Positions 9,837 to 18,350 of a stretch of DNA of 38,053 nt are shown one piece after another. Source of the stretch: Gammaproteobacteria bacterium (GTDB taxonomy: Bacteria; Pseudomonadota; Gammaproteobacteria; GCF-002020875). A model generated the notes under the pieces. It was not told the DNA's origin and made no database searches. It was given only the letters and a program-made list of their open reading frames with translations. Within the stretch, counting starts at the first letter, position 1, and each line of letters opens with the position of its first letter. The stretch lies in the NCBI GenBank assembly GCA_013349825.1, contig DUYW01000012.1, positions 1 to 38,053 of the forward strand, written 5' to 3'. Made by a program: the position numbers and the translations under genes.

Positions 9837-10692
9837 GCGTTATCAACTGCAGCGACAGCAGGTCCGTGCCAATTTTGATCGGGCAGCGGGTAGCTACGAT
9901 GCGGTGGCTCAGTTGCAGCGTGAAGTGGCAGACCGGATGTTGGAGCAGTTGCAGTATGAACGTATTAATCCGCAGCGAATTCTCGATGTAGGTACGGGTA
10001 CCGGTTACTGTGCCCGTGGTCTGGAGGCTAGATTCAAAAAGAGCTCAATTATCGCGCTTGATCTGGCAGAGAGGATGTTGCAGCAGGCGAAAAAGGAGAA
10101 GCGGTGGCGCTCCAGGCAGTGTTTTCTCTGTGCGGATACACAACAGATCCCCTTGGCAGGCCAGAGTGTTGATCTGATCTTCTCCAACTTCACGTTGCAA
10201 TGGTGCAGAGATTTACAGGCTGTATTGGCAGAGTTTCGAAGGGTGCTACGTCCGGGAGGGCTGCTGAGCTTCTCCACTTTGGGGGTCGATACCTTGGCTG
10301 AGTTGCGTGAAAGCTGGGCGACAGTGGATGATCAGGTCCACGTAAACCAGTTTGTGGATTTGCAACAGGTCGGGGATGACCTGTTACAGCAGGGGTTTGC
10401 CGAACCGGTTACCAGTGTGGACCGTTTCACCTTGACCTACCCGGATGTGATGAGCCTGATGCGAGACCTGAAAGGGTTGGGTGCAACCAATGTGAACCCT
10501 GGACGGCGTGCCGGTTTGATGGGGCGTTCTGTGCTACAGCAGTTAGAGGCAGTCTATCAGCCTCGTGATGAAGAGGGGCGTATTGCAGCCAGCTGGGAGG
10601 TGGTTTATGGACATGCCTGGATGATGGAGAGTAGTTTTGCTGAACCCCAACCATTTTCTCTACCCCTGAAAGAATTTACTATACCTGATTAA
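9811..10692 (+). CDS. bioC: Malonyl-ACP O-methyltransferase BioC
   Basis: A SAM-dependent methyltransferase that methylates malonyl-ACP, so that the fatty-acid enzymes can build the pimeloyl chain. The SAM-binding motif is ILDVGTGTGY, followed by the NFTLQWC and LRPGGLLSFST segments typical of BioC. The frame stays open upstream to 9655 but that region is bioH. The ATG at 9811 has no ribosome binding site; a TTG at 9826 has GAGG nine bases upstream and would give a 288-residue protein starting nearer to the family consensus, so it may be the true start. No bioD follows, unlike E. coli. Confidence 0.95.
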   Translation: MRCSALEDKRYQLQRQQVRANFDRAAGSYDAVAQLQREVADRMLEQLQYERINPQRILDVGTGTGYCARGLEARFKKSSIIALDLAERMLQQAKKEKRWRSRQCFLCADTQQIPLAGQSVDLIFSNFTLQWCRDLQAVLAEFRRVLRPGGLLSFSTLGVDTLAELRESWATVDDQVHVNQFVDLQQVGDDLLQQGFAEPVTSVDRFTLTYPDVMSLMRDLKGLGATNVNPGRRAGLMGRSVLQQLEAVYQPRDEEGRIAASWEVVYGHAWMMESSFAEPQPFSLPLKEFTIPD

Positions 10693-10703
10693 AATAGTAG
10701 GTC

Positions 10704-10731
10704 TTGACAGGCCGTGCAGAGTCGTTATGAT
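10704..10731 (+). promoter_or_regulatory. Sigma-70-type promoter for the peroxiredoxin gene
   Basis: A consensus -35 box TTGACA (10704-10709) and a near-consensus -10 box TATGAT (10726-10731) are separated by 16 bases. They lie in the bioC to peroxiredoxin gap, about 70 bases before the start codon, so the peroxiredoxin is probably expressed on its own from a strong promoter. Confidence 0.75.
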
Positions 10732-10799
10732 TCGCATACAAGATTTATTGATTTTTAGCAGTACAATTTTATTTTAAGCACAAAGCAAGGAGTTAACAT

Positions 10800-11405
10800 A
10801 TGAGCGTATTAGTCGGACGCGAAGCACCAGATTTTACAGCCCCAACAGTTCTCGGAAATGGCGAGATCAAGGCAGATTACAACTTCCATGAGGCGAAAGC
10901 TGGAAAATATGCGGTCGTATTCTTCTATCCTCTCGACTTCACTTTTGTTTGTCCTTCTGAGTTGTTGGCTTTCGACCACCGTATGGCGGAGTTTGAAAAG
11001 CGCAATGTTGAGGTGGTTGGTGTGTCCATCGACTCACATTGGACACACAATGCCTGGAGAAACACCGATGTGAAAGATGGTGGTATCGGTGCGGTGAAGT
11101 ATTCAATGGTGGGTGACATGAAGCAGGAAGTCACGCAGGCATTTGGCATCCAGGTTCCTGGTGGTGCACCTGCACTGCGCGCCTCTTTCTTGATCGACAA
11201 AGATAATATTGTTCAGCATCAAGTCGTAAATAACCTTTCGCTGGGACGTAATGTCGACGAGATGATCCGTATGGTTGATGCTTTGCAGTTTACAGAAGAG
11301 CATGGTGAGGTCTGTCCTGCGGGTTGGCAGGAGGGAGATGAGGGTATGAAAGCAACCCCAGAGGGTGTTGCCTCTTACCTCGCTTCACATGAGAATGACC
11401 TGTAG
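10800..11405 (+). CDS. Typical 2-Cys peroxiredoxin (AhpC/Tsa family)
   Basis: A thiol peroxidase that reduces hydrogen peroxide and organic peroxides. The 201 residues carry the peroxidatic Cys51 in FTFVCPSE and the resolving Cys172 in VCPAGW, which define the typical 2-Cys class with obligate dimers. The electron donor could be AhpF or thioredoxin; no ahpF is adjacent. A strong ribosome binding site AAGGAG lies 8 bases before the ATG. The gene is a single unit between the promoter at 10704 and the terminator at 11423. Confidence 0.95.
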   Translation: MSVLVGREAPDFTAPTVLGNGEIKADYNFHEAKAGKYAVVFFYPLDFTFVCPSELLAFDHRMAEFEKRNVEVVGVSIDSHWTHNAWRNTDVKDGGIGAVKYSMVGDMKQEVTQAFGIQVPGGAPALRASFLIDKDNIVQHQVVNNLSLGRNVDEMIRMVDALQFTEEHGEVCPAGWQEGDEGMKATPEGVASYLASHENDL

Positions 11406-11422
11406 TTTTTAGTCACACTCTG

Positions 11423-11460
11423 AAAAAAGGGGTACAGCTGAAAGGCTGTACCCCTTTTTT
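11423..11460. terminator. Bidirectional intrinsic terminator
   Basis: AAAAAAGGGGTACAGC (11423-11438) and its exact reverse complement (11445-11460) flank a six-base loop, giving a 16-bp stem whose ends are A6 and T6 runs. This is an ideal rho-independent terminator in both directions and sits between the convergent peroxiredoxin and pilin-like genes. Confidence 0.95.
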
Positions 11461-11472
11461 ATTGAGCCTTTT

Positions 11473-11889
11473 TTATTGTGTGTAGCCCTTGGTCACTCCA
11501 CCGCCACTGGCGGCCCAGCTGAGGGGCGAAGCGGCAGTGGGCGTCAGAATATAAGTATCAGCAGCCACTACACCATTGGCTACATCGGGTGTAACGGTGA
11601 CAATGCCATTACTGGTTGAGACTGAGTCTACAGCTCCGGTGACCGTTGTCTGGTTGGCGGGTACTCCATAACTTCCACCATCACAATCAGCCAGGTCTCG
11701 ACGAATCTGATAACACTGCTCGATCCCGATTTTGAGTGGTTGGGCAGCGAGAACGACCTCAGAGTAGTAGGCGCGTGTGGTGTATTGGGTATAGGAGGGG
11801 ATTGCGACTGAGGCCAGGATTGCAATAATAGCGATGGCTATAATCAGTTCAATGAGTGTGAACCCGCTCTGGTTCTGTGACTGTTCCAT
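11473..11889 (-). CDS. Type IV pilin-like protein
   Basis: A 138-residue prepilin. The start chosen is the ATG at 11889, which has AGGAG about 9 bases upstream; the frame opens further upstream but without support. The leader (MEQSQNQSG) ends in the prepilin peptidase site G|FTLIE with Glu5 of the mature protein, followed by a hydrophobic alpha-helix (about residues 10-32). Two cysteines near residues 78 and 87 could form a short disulfide loop. It could be a major pilin of a type IV pilus or a minor pilin/pseudopilin; no assembly genes are adjacent, though a pilus-type ATPase and a PilX-like gene are found at 28.9-30.8 kb. Confidence 0.85.
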   Translation of the reverse strand: MEQSQNQSGFTLIELIIAIAIIAILASVAIPSYTQYTTRAYYSEVVLAAQPLKIGIEQCYQIRRDLADCDGGSYGVPANQTTVTGAVDSVSTSNGIVTVTPDVANGVVAADTYILTPTAASPLSWAASGGGVTKGYTQ

Positions 11890-12071
11890 GTCGCTCTTCT
11901 CCTTAATATTAACTCGACTCCAAGTTTCTCCAGGACAGTACAATTTTCTTGAACTCAGAAGAAATTCGCACGGTTAGAAGTACCTTTTATGTGCAGAGAT
12001 AATAGAGGTGAATTTAGGGCAAGGGAAGCAGTATTAGGTTACAAAATGTTACAGGATTATTCAGGGGGCTC

Positions 12072-13052
12072 TTAATGGGTCCGACTCTGTGTGAACTGGG
12101 CCAACTCAATCAGTGCATCTCGATACGGTGTATCAGGGAGCTTTATTGCAGCAGCAGAGGCCTGGTCTACCGCATGTTGTGCAGCCTTTAAGGTATATTC
12201 AATGGCTCCTGTTTTGTGGATGGTCTGCATAATGGCATCAAACTGGTCACCCCCACCGTTTTCAATCGCATCACGAATGGTCATCCGTTCAGCATCGTCT
12301 GCTTTTTCCATCGCATAGATCAGAGGTAGTGTAGGTTTACCTTCAGCAAGGTCATCTCCGACATTTTTACCCATCTCGGCGGATGATGCGCTGTAGTCGA
12401 GAGCATCATCAACCAGCTGAAAGGCATTCCCCAAATGTTTCCCGTAGGAGATCAGAGCCTGCTCTGTCGCGTTGTCTTTGGCGGAAACCACTGCACCCAG
12501 TTGTGCCCCCGCCTCAAATAGCTTGGCGGTTTTGCGATAAATCACCTCATAATACTGTGCTTCCGTGGTGTCGGGTTCATTGCAGTTGAGTAGTTGCAGC
12601 ACTTCGCCCTCTGCGATTACGTTGGTTGTTTCGGCGAGAATATCCATGACGCGCATCTGTTGTACCTCTACCATCATCTGAAATGCGCGTGAATAGAGGA
12701 AGTCACCGGTCAATACAGCGGCCTGGTTACCAAACATAGAGTTTGCGGTCTCCCGACCACGTCTTAGCTCAGAGGTATCGACCACATCATCATGCAGAAG
12801 TGTGGCGGTGTGGATAAATTCAATGACCGCAGCCAGCTGAATCGCCTCATCTCCCCGTGCTCCACAGGCTCGTGCGGAGAGTATGACAACGATTGGGCGA
12901 ACCCGTTTGCCACCACCACCGATGATGTAGTGTCCGAGTTGATTGATTAAGACAACATCCGACTGGAGTCTTTTCAGGATTAGTGCATCAACAGCTTGTA
13001 GATCATCGCTGATGAGGGACTGGATAGATGAGAGGGAATCAGGATTTGACAA
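12072..13052 (-). CDS. ispB: Octaprenyl diphosphate synthase (polyprenyl synthetase)
   Basis: A trans-isoprenyl diphosphate synthase that elongates farnesyl diphosphate to the side chain of ubiquinone or menaquinone. The 326 residues (E. coli IspB 323) carry the first aspartate-rich motif DDVVD at 88-92 and the second DDALD at 215-219, with GGGGKRVRP at 45-53. The small residues before the first motif fit a long-chain product, but the exact chain length cannot be read from sequence. The usual neighbour rplU is not upstream here. Confidence 0.93.
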   Translation of the reverse strand: MSNPDSLSSIQSLISDDLQAVDALILKRLQSDVVLINQLGHYIIGGGGKRVRPIVVILSARACGARGDEAIQLAAVIEFIHTATLLHDDVVDTSELRRGRETANSMFGNQAAVLTGDFLYSRAFQMMVEVQQMRVMDILAETTNVIAEGEVLQLLNCNEPDTTEAQYYEVIYRKTAKLFEAGAQLGAVVSAKDNATEQALISYGKHLGNAFQLVDDALDYSASSAEMGKNVGDDLAEGKPTLPLIYAMEKADDAERMTIRDAIENGGGDQFDAIMQTIHKTGAIEYTLKAAQHAVDQASAAAIKLPDTPYRDALIELAQFTQSRTH

Positions 13053-13272
13053 GAGTATAGTTTGGAATATGTGATTGTGTAGAAAACGTGCTGATCCTAG
13101 ATTTTCTCAGTGGATGGGTCAAGTGTGAGTTGCTTATTAATTTTGAAAGGACGAGCTGAAAAATGTATTGAGATGGAAAAACAAAAATATTGAGCGACGA
13201 GTAATGGCCAATTTTGATATGCTAAGATAGAACAACTACTGACCATAATAATAAATTTAATAACGGGGGGTC

Positions 13273-13491
13273 TTGGTGGATATAACTTTAACAGACGCAC
13301 TGATTGTTGCAGGTAGCGGTATGGTGGTGATTTGGCTCTTTCTTTGGTACATCAATACCCACCCAAAAGGGTGTTGCGGTATTCGTCGGGCAATCTTGAA
13401 AGATGAGGATCTGCCATTGAACCGGCTGATTGAAGAGGAGAAGGAGAAATCACACGTTGTTACCCCAAATCTTTCCTCTTCACCTTCATAA
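13273..13491 (+). CDS. Small single-pass membrane protein, unknown
   Basis: A frame of 72 residues starting with TTG at 13273 or, one codon on, GTG at 13276, just after a G6 run (13265-13270) that could bind ribosomes. Residues about 8-27 form one hydrophobic helix (IVAGSGMVVIWLFLWYI), followed by a short Cys-Cys segment (HPKGCCGIRR) and a charged, acidic C-terminal tail. I do not recognise it. It precedes the candidate RNA and soeABC on the same strand, but those have their own promoter, so a link is only positional. Confidence 0.5.
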   Translation: MVDITLTDALIVAGSGMVVIWLFLWYINTHPKGCCGIRRAILKDEDLPLNRLIEEEKEKSHVVTPNLSSSPS

Positions 13492-13520
13492 AACAAGAGC
13501 TTTAATATTCAATAAATCTA

Positions 13521-13549
13521 TTGACAATGATGGGGCGCATCGCTATAAT
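13521..13549 (+). promoter_or_regulatory. Perfect consensus sigma-70 promoter
   Basis: TTGACA (13521-13526), a 17-base spacer and TATAAT (13544-13549) match the sigma-70 consensus at all 12 positions with the optimal spacing. The predicted transcription start, about 13556-13557, is only two or three bases before the long hairpin at 13559. Confidence 0.9.
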
Positions 13550-13555
13550 GTGCAG

Positions 13556-13643
13556 CATAGGCCTTCAGAGGGTTTCCTTCGAAAAAGAACCTCCTCCTCC
13601 TTCTTTCGTAGGTTCCCCCACCCTCTGAGGGCCTTCTTTTTTA
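13556..13643 (+). ncRNA. Candidate small RNA or soeABC leader with CCUCC loop
   Basis: A predicted transcript of about 88 nt. Positions 13559-13573 pair with 13620-13634 in a 15-bp stem with one G-U wobble (U13564-G13629); the stem is followed by a T-rich tract (TTCTTTTTTA), as in an intrinsic terminator. The 46-nt interior holds ACCTCCTCCTCCTT (13590-13602 region), which repeats the CCUCC core of the 16S anti-Shine-Dalgarno, and can form an inner helix either with 13580-13589/13601-13608 or 13587-13592/13610-13615. It could be a free small RNA ending at the T-run, or an attenuating leader of soeA, whose start is 65 bases further. It does not resemble a molybdenum cofactor riboswitch that I know. 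Confidence 0.6.
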
Positions 13644-13707
13644 TGGTCACAGACCTTTTACACTTTCCTGCATCTCATTCTCTGGATTTAGCGTATCCTC
13701 ATCTTCC

Positions 13708-16614
13708 ATGAATGAGAACAGATCCCGAACGGAGACCAAAAATACAACCTGTTACATGTGTGCCTGTCGTTGTGGTATTCGGGTCACGTTGCAGGATGGT
13801 GAGGTCCGGTTTATTCAGGGTAATCCCGACCATCCACTGAACAAAGGGGTGATCTGTGCCAAGGGTGCCTCAGGCATCATGAAACAGTACTCACCAGCAC
13901 GCCTGACTAAACCACTGTTACGTAAAGAGGGTTCAGAGCGTGGGGCGGGTGAGTTTGAACCGGTCTCGTGGGAGAAGGCGTTTGAGATGATGGCGCAGCG
14001 TTTGGGCAAAATTCGCTCGACCGACCCCAAGAAGTTTGCACTTTTCACCGGACGTGATCAGATGCAGGCTCTGACAGGTCTTTTTGCCAAGCAGTATGGC
14101 ACCCCCAACTATGCCGCACATGGTGGCTTTTGCTCTGTCAACATGGCAGCAGGGATGATCTACACCATTGGTGGATCATTCTGGGAGTTTGGTGGCCCCG
14201 ATCTGGAGCGCTCCAAGCTCTTTATCATGATTGGCACCGCAGAGGATCACCACTCCAATCCGATGAAGATGGCGCTCTCCAAATTCAAGCGTGACGGTGG
14301 GCGGTTTATCTCGATTAACCCAGTACGTAGCGGATACTCGGCAATCGCAGATGAGTGGGTGCCGATTAAACCGGGTACAGATGGTGCCCTGCTGTTGGCA
14401 CTCACCAATGAGATTATCAATAGAGGGCTGTTTGATCGCGACTACCTGATCGACTACACCAATGCACCGGAGTTGGTGAATCAGGATGAAGAGAGCAATG
14501 AATTCGGTCTCTTTATCCGTGACAGGTCAAACGAAGTTGAAGAGGGTTGTTTTGATCCACAGAATAAATTCTGGTGGGATAGCAAGAGTGAGCAGATTGT
14601 TGCCAACCGTACCGAGGGGGCTGACCCTTACCTGCTGGGAACCTACACGCTTGAGGATGGAACGGCCGTAAAGACGGCCTTTCAGTTGCTGGTAGATCGG
14701 CTCAAAGAGTACACCCCGGAGTGGGCGGAGAAGATCACTGGAATTCCGGCAGAGACCATTAAACGTCTGGCACATGAGATGGGTGTTACAGCGCGAGATC
14801 AAAAGATAGAACTTCCCATCGCCTGGACTGATGTCTGGGGCAAAGAGCATGAGACGGTAACCGGTAATCCGGTCTCGTTTCATGCGATGCGTGGTCTGGC
14901 AGCTCACTCTAATGGATTTCATGCAATACGTGCGCTGTCGATTTTGATGACCCTGTTGGGGACCATCGACCGGCCGGGTGGTTTTCGTCACAAGGCTCCA
15001 TTTCCACGCCCTGTTCCTCCTTGTGCCAAGACCCCGAAAGGGCCGGAGGGTGTGCAGCCCGATACGCCGTTAAACGGGATGGCGCTGGGTTGGCCAGCCG
15101 ACCCGGAAGATCTCTTTGTGGATGAAGATAATGAGCCGGTCCGTCTTGATAAAGGGTTCTCGTGGGAGCATCCACTCTCCGTGCATGGGTTGATGCATAA
15201 TGCGATCACCAATGCCTGGCGGGGCGATCCATACAAGATTGATACTTTGTTGATCTTTATGGCAAATATGGCATGGAATTCCTCCATGAACACCGCTGAA
15301 GTGCGCAAAATGCTCAACGATAAAGAGGAGAATGGAGAGTATAAGATTCCATTCCTGATTGTCTGTGATGCCTTCCAGTCGGAAATGACCGCCTTTGCCG
15401 ATCTGGTGTTGCCAGATACCACCTATCTGGAACGGCATGATGTGATGTCAATGCTGGATCGCCCGATCTCTGAGTTTGATGGTCCGGTGGATTCGGTGCG
15501 TATTCCAGTACTGCCTCCAACCGGTGAGTGCAAACCGTTTCAGGAGGTACTGATCGAGTTGGGCAGTCGTTTGGGGCTACCCGCCTTTGTCAATGAGCAG
15601 GGCGAGCGTAAATATCGTGACTACCCCGATTTTGTGGTCAACTATGAGACAGAGCCTGGCTCTGGTATCGGTTTTCTCTCTGGATGGCGAGGTAAGGGGG
15701 GGGAGAAGTTTATGCAAGGTGATCCCAACCCGAACCAGTGGGAGATGTATGCGCAGAATAATTGTGTCTACCACCATGAGTTGCCCAAATCCTACCAATA
15801 TATGCGTAATTGGAACCAGGGCTATCTGGAGTGGTCGCGGCACCATCGGTTGACGCGTTATGTAGAGCCGATCAATATCCATATCTACTCCGAGGTTTTG
15901 CAGAAATTCCGCCTTGCAGCACAAGGTAAACGTCCGGGCAAACAGCCACCACAACGGCTGCGTAAACGGGTGGAGGAGTACTTTGATCCACTGCCGTTCT
16001 ACCATGAGCCGCTAGAGGCGGCGCGTACAGATCGTCACAAATACCCGCTGAGTGCAATTACTCAGCGACCCATGGCGATGTACCATTCATGGGATTCACA
16101 AAATGCATGGTTACGACAGATCCATGCCCACAACCACCTCTATCTCCACCCCAGCGTTGGGGTAACCAACGGTTTTGAAGACGGTGACTGGATCTGGGTG
16201 GAGTCAATGCATGGCAAAGTGCGTTGCATGTGCCGCTTCAGTGAGGCGGTTGAGCCGGGTACAGTGTGGACCTGGAATGCCATTGGCAAGGCCTCCGGTA
16301 GTTGGAATCTGGATCCCAATGCCAATGAGTCCAAGAAGGGTTTCCTGTTAAACCATCTGATTGCTGAGGAGTTACCGGTAAAAGCGGGTGAGACACCACT
16401 CTCCAATTCAGACCCTGTTACCGGTCAGGCGGGTTGGTATGATGTGCGAGTACGTGTCTACAAGGCAGAAGATCAAGAGCCAGGGATCACCTCGCCGCAG
16501 TTTGATGCCGTCAAGCCAGCGCCTGGAATGGTGAAACGGGCAGGTAAATGGCTTGCCTTCAGAGGGGGCAGTGGCCTGTTTAAAAAGTTACTGCCAGAGG
16601 GAGATCATTCATGA
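13708..16614 (+). CDS. soeA: Sulfite dehydrogenase (quinone) molybdopterin subunit SoeA
   Basis: The catalytic subunit of the cytoplasmic sulfite:quinone oxidoreductase that oxidises sulfite to sulfate in sulfur-oxidising bacteria. The 968 residues are a DMSO-reductase family protein: a [4Fe-4S] motif CX2CX3CX27C (Cys15, 18, 22, 50), a likely Mo-ligand Cys142 in GGFCSVN, and the C-terminal molybdopterin dinucleotide-binding domain (from about residue 770, HLYLHPSVGVTNGFEDGD). There is no Tat signal, which fits a cytoplasmic enzyme and argues against Psr/Phs reductases. No Shine-Dalgarno precedes the ATG; the leader is pyrimidine-rich. The stop overlaps soeB by ATGA. Assignment rests on the subunit sizes and order as well as sequence. 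Confidence 0.87.
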   Translation: MNENRSRTETKNTTCYMCACRCGIRVTLQDGEVRFIQGNPDHPLNKGVICAKGASGIMKQYSPARLTKPLLRKEGSERGAGEFEPVSWEKAFEMMAQRLGKIRSTDPKKFALFTGRDQMQALTGLFAKQYGTPNYAAHGGFCSVNMAAGMIYTIGGSFWEFGGPDLERSKLFIMIGTAEDHHSNPMKMALSKFKRDGGRFISINPVRSGYSAIADEWVPIKPGTDGALLLALTNEIINRGLFDRDYLIDYTNAPELVNQDEESNEFGLFIRDRSNEVEEGCFDPQNKFWWDSKSEQIVANRTEGADPYLLGTYTLEDGTAVKTAFQLLVDRLKEYTPEWAEKITGIPAETIKRLAHEMGVTARDQKIELPIAWTDVWGKEHETVTGNPVSFHAMRGLAAHSNGFHAIRALSILMTLLGTIDRPGGFRHKAPFPRPVPPCAKTPKGPEGVQPDTPLNGMALGWPADPEDLFVDEDNEPVRLDKGFSWEHPLSVHGLMHNAITNAWRGDPYKIDTLLIFMANMAWNSSMNTAEVRKMLNDKEENGEYKIPFLIVCDAFQSEMTAFADLVLPDTTYLERHDVMSMLDRPISEFDGPVDSVRIPVLPPTGECKPFQEVLIELGSRLGLPAFVNEQGERKYRDYPDFVVNYETEPGSGIGFLSGWRGKGGEKFMQGDPNPNQWEMYAQNNCVYHHELPKSYQYMRNWNQGYLEWSRHHRLTRYVEPINIHIYSEVLQKFRLAAQGKRPGKQPPQRLRKRVEEYFDPLPFYHEPLEAARTDRHKYPLSAITQRPMAMYHSWDSQNAWLRQIHAHNHLYLHPSVGVTNGFEDGDWIWVESMHGKVRCMCRFSEAVEPGTVWTWNAIGKASGSWNLDPNANESKKGFLLNHLIAEELPVKAGETPLSNSDPVTGQAGWYDVRVRVYKAEDQEPGITSPQFDAVKPAPGMVKRAGKWLAFRGGSGLFKKLLPEGDHS

Positions 16615-17339
16615 CACAGCTAGCGCTGGTTATTGATCTCAATGTCTGTGTCGGCTGTAGTGGCTGTGTCACCAGCTGTAAGGAGTGGAATACCTCGGGT
16701 GAAGCGGGTCCGATGCCGGACCAAAACCCCTACCGGGCAGAACCCACAGGCACCTTCTTTAATCGGGTGCAGACCTATGAGATTGGCACCTTTCCCAATA
16801 CCGAAACCCTGCACTTTCCCAAATCTTGTATGCACTGTGCAGAACCTCCCTGTGTACCGGTCTGCCCGACTGGAGCCAGCTATAAACGTGAAGAAGATGG
16901 TATCGTGCTGGTCGACTACGACAAGTGTATTGGCTGTAAATACTGCTCCTGGGCCTGCCCTTACGGTGCACGGGAATTTGATGAGCAGTCAAAGGTGATG
17001 AAGAAATGTACACTCTGCGTAGACCGCATTTATGACATGTCACTGCCAGAGTCAGAGCGTCAGCCTGCCTGCGTCATCTCTTGCCCTACCAGTGCTCGTC
17101 TGTTTGGAGATGTGGAAGACCCTGATTCCGAGGTCTCGGTGAAAATTCGTGAAGAGGGCGGCTATCCGTTGATGGCAGAGTGGGGTGCGCAACCCTCCAA
17201 CCACTATCTGCCACGTCGCAAGGTTCATATCCGGGTGCGTGCGGATGAACTGGTACGCGCCGATAACCCGCTGAAGAAAGAGAACTTCAGCAAGCTATCC
17301 AAAGATGAGCAATCTTTGGATGATGTAATGAGCTGGTAA
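16611..17339 (+). CDS. soeB: Sulfite dehydrogenase iron-sulfur subunit SoeB
   Basis: A 242-residue ferredoxin-type electron-transfer subunit (DmsB/NrfC family) that passes electrons from SoeA to the membrane subunit. Four cysteine clusters for four [4Fe-4S] centres are visible: CVGCSGCVTSC (Cys13, 16, 19, 23), CMHCAEPPCVPVC, CIGCKYCSWAC and KKCTLCVDR...ACVISC. There is no signal peptide. The ATG overlaps the soeA stop (ATGA) and GGGAG lies 7 bases upstream. Confidence 0.9.
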   Translation: MTQLALVIDLNVCVGCSGCVTSCKEWNTSGEAGPMPDQNPYRAEPTGTFFNRVQTYEIGTFPNTETLHFPKSCMHCAEPPCVPVCPTGASYKREEDGIVLVDYDKCIGCKYCSWACPYGAREFDEQSKVMKKCTLCVDRIYDMSLPESERQPACVISCPTSARLFGDVEDPDSEVSVKIREEGGYPLMAEWGAQPSNHYLPRRKVHIRVRADELVRADNPLKKENFSKLSKDEQSLDDVMSW

Positions 17340-17366
17340 CGGTCCTACTTTTCTGGAACTACAAAT

Positions 17367-18350
17367 ATGCATCCTGCCTTTTCAGTCATCTTTCTCACTA
17401 CCTTGATCGGCCTGGGTCAGGGGCTCTTTCTCGCCATCTATACCGCACAGGTCTACTCTGTAGTTGAGTTGATCCCGATGACACAGGGAGATGACCGTAT
17501 TGTCTACGGGGTTGGGAGTATTATTGCATTGGCAGTATTGGGGCTGGGGTTGGTGGCCTCCTTTTTCCATCTGGGCCATCCCGAACGTGCATGGCGTTCC
17601 GTTACTCAGTGGCGTACCTCCTGGTTATCGCGCGAGGTGATTGCGCTACCACTATTTATGGGCAGTGTGTTTCTCTACGGACTGTTCCACTTTATGGGGT
17701 GGAACCCTCTGTTGATGACCATAGGAGAGGGTTTTCCTATAGATTTAACCTTGGTGATGGGGGCGCTTGCAACCGTGATGGCCTTTATCCTCTTCCTTTG
17801 TACCGCAATGATCTATGCCTCAATTCGCTTTCTGCAGGAGTGGTCCTCACCGCTAACGGTGTTGAATTTTATCCTCTTGGGTGGTGCCTCCGGTTTTACC
17901 CTGGCCACACTGTTTGTCTTTTATGCAGCACCGGAGTTGGTAGGGTTTATCGGTGGCTGGGCGATTGTGTTGACGATTACAGCACTGTTGAGCCGAATGG
18001 CATCGCTGGTCCGTAACCGGCTTTTGCGCCCTAAATCGACTCCACAGAGCGCCATTGGCGTGCGCCACTCAACGATTCGTCAGATTGCACAGGGGGCAAT
18101 GGGGGGCTCATTCAATACCCGTGAATACTTCCACGGACAACCGCAACGGGTGGTTAAGATGGTGAAGTGGAGCTTTCTGCTGTTTGTCTTTCCGCTGCCG
18201 ATTTTACTGTTAGCACTGGGGATCATTGTTCAGGTTGAGACGCTGTTAATTGCAGCAGTGGTTGTACAGTATTTGGGGTTGATGGCGGAGCGCTGGTATT
18301 TCTTTGCCGAGGCGAACCATCCGCAGAATATCTACTATCAGGCCGCTTAG
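17367..18350 (+). CDS. soeC: Sulfite dehydrogenase membrane anchor SoeC (DmsC family)
   Basis: A 327-residue integral membrane protein of the DmsC type, with about eight hydrophobic segments, that anchors SoeAB on the cytoplasmic side and delivers electrons to quinone. Typical features are the N-terminal MHPAFSVIFLTTLIGLGQGLF and the SFFHLGHPERAWR segment after TM2. It follows soeB after 27 bases. Its TAG stop overlaps the stop codon of the convergent Crp/Fnr gene by four bases, leaving no room for a separate terminator. Confidence 0.9.
   Translation: MHPAFSVIFLTTLIGLGQGLFLAIYTAQVYSVVELIPMTQGDDRIVYGVGSIIALAVLGLGLVASFFHLGHPERAWRSVTQWRTSWLSREVIALPLFMGSVFLYGLFHFMGWNPLLMTIGEGFPIDLTLVMGALATVMAFILFLCTAMIYASIRFLQEWSSPLTVLNFILLGGASGFTLATLFVFYAAPELVGFIGGWAIVLTITALLSRMASLVRNRLLRPKSTPQSAIGVRHSTIRQIAQGAMGGSFNTREYFHGQPQRVVKMVKWSFLLFVFPLPILLLALGIIVQVETLLIAAVVVQYLGLMAERWYFFAEANHPQNIYYQAA

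Noticed and set aside
13556-13643. Molybdenum cofactor riboswitch ahead of soeA
   Set aside because: The context would fit, but the single long stem with a pyrimidine loop lacks the multi-helix layout of the Moco motif as I know it.
13430-13711. 93-residue plus-strand frame across the soe upstream region
   Set aside because: It covers the consensus promoter and hairpin, has Ser/Arg/Phe-rich low-complexity sequence and no ribosome binding site.
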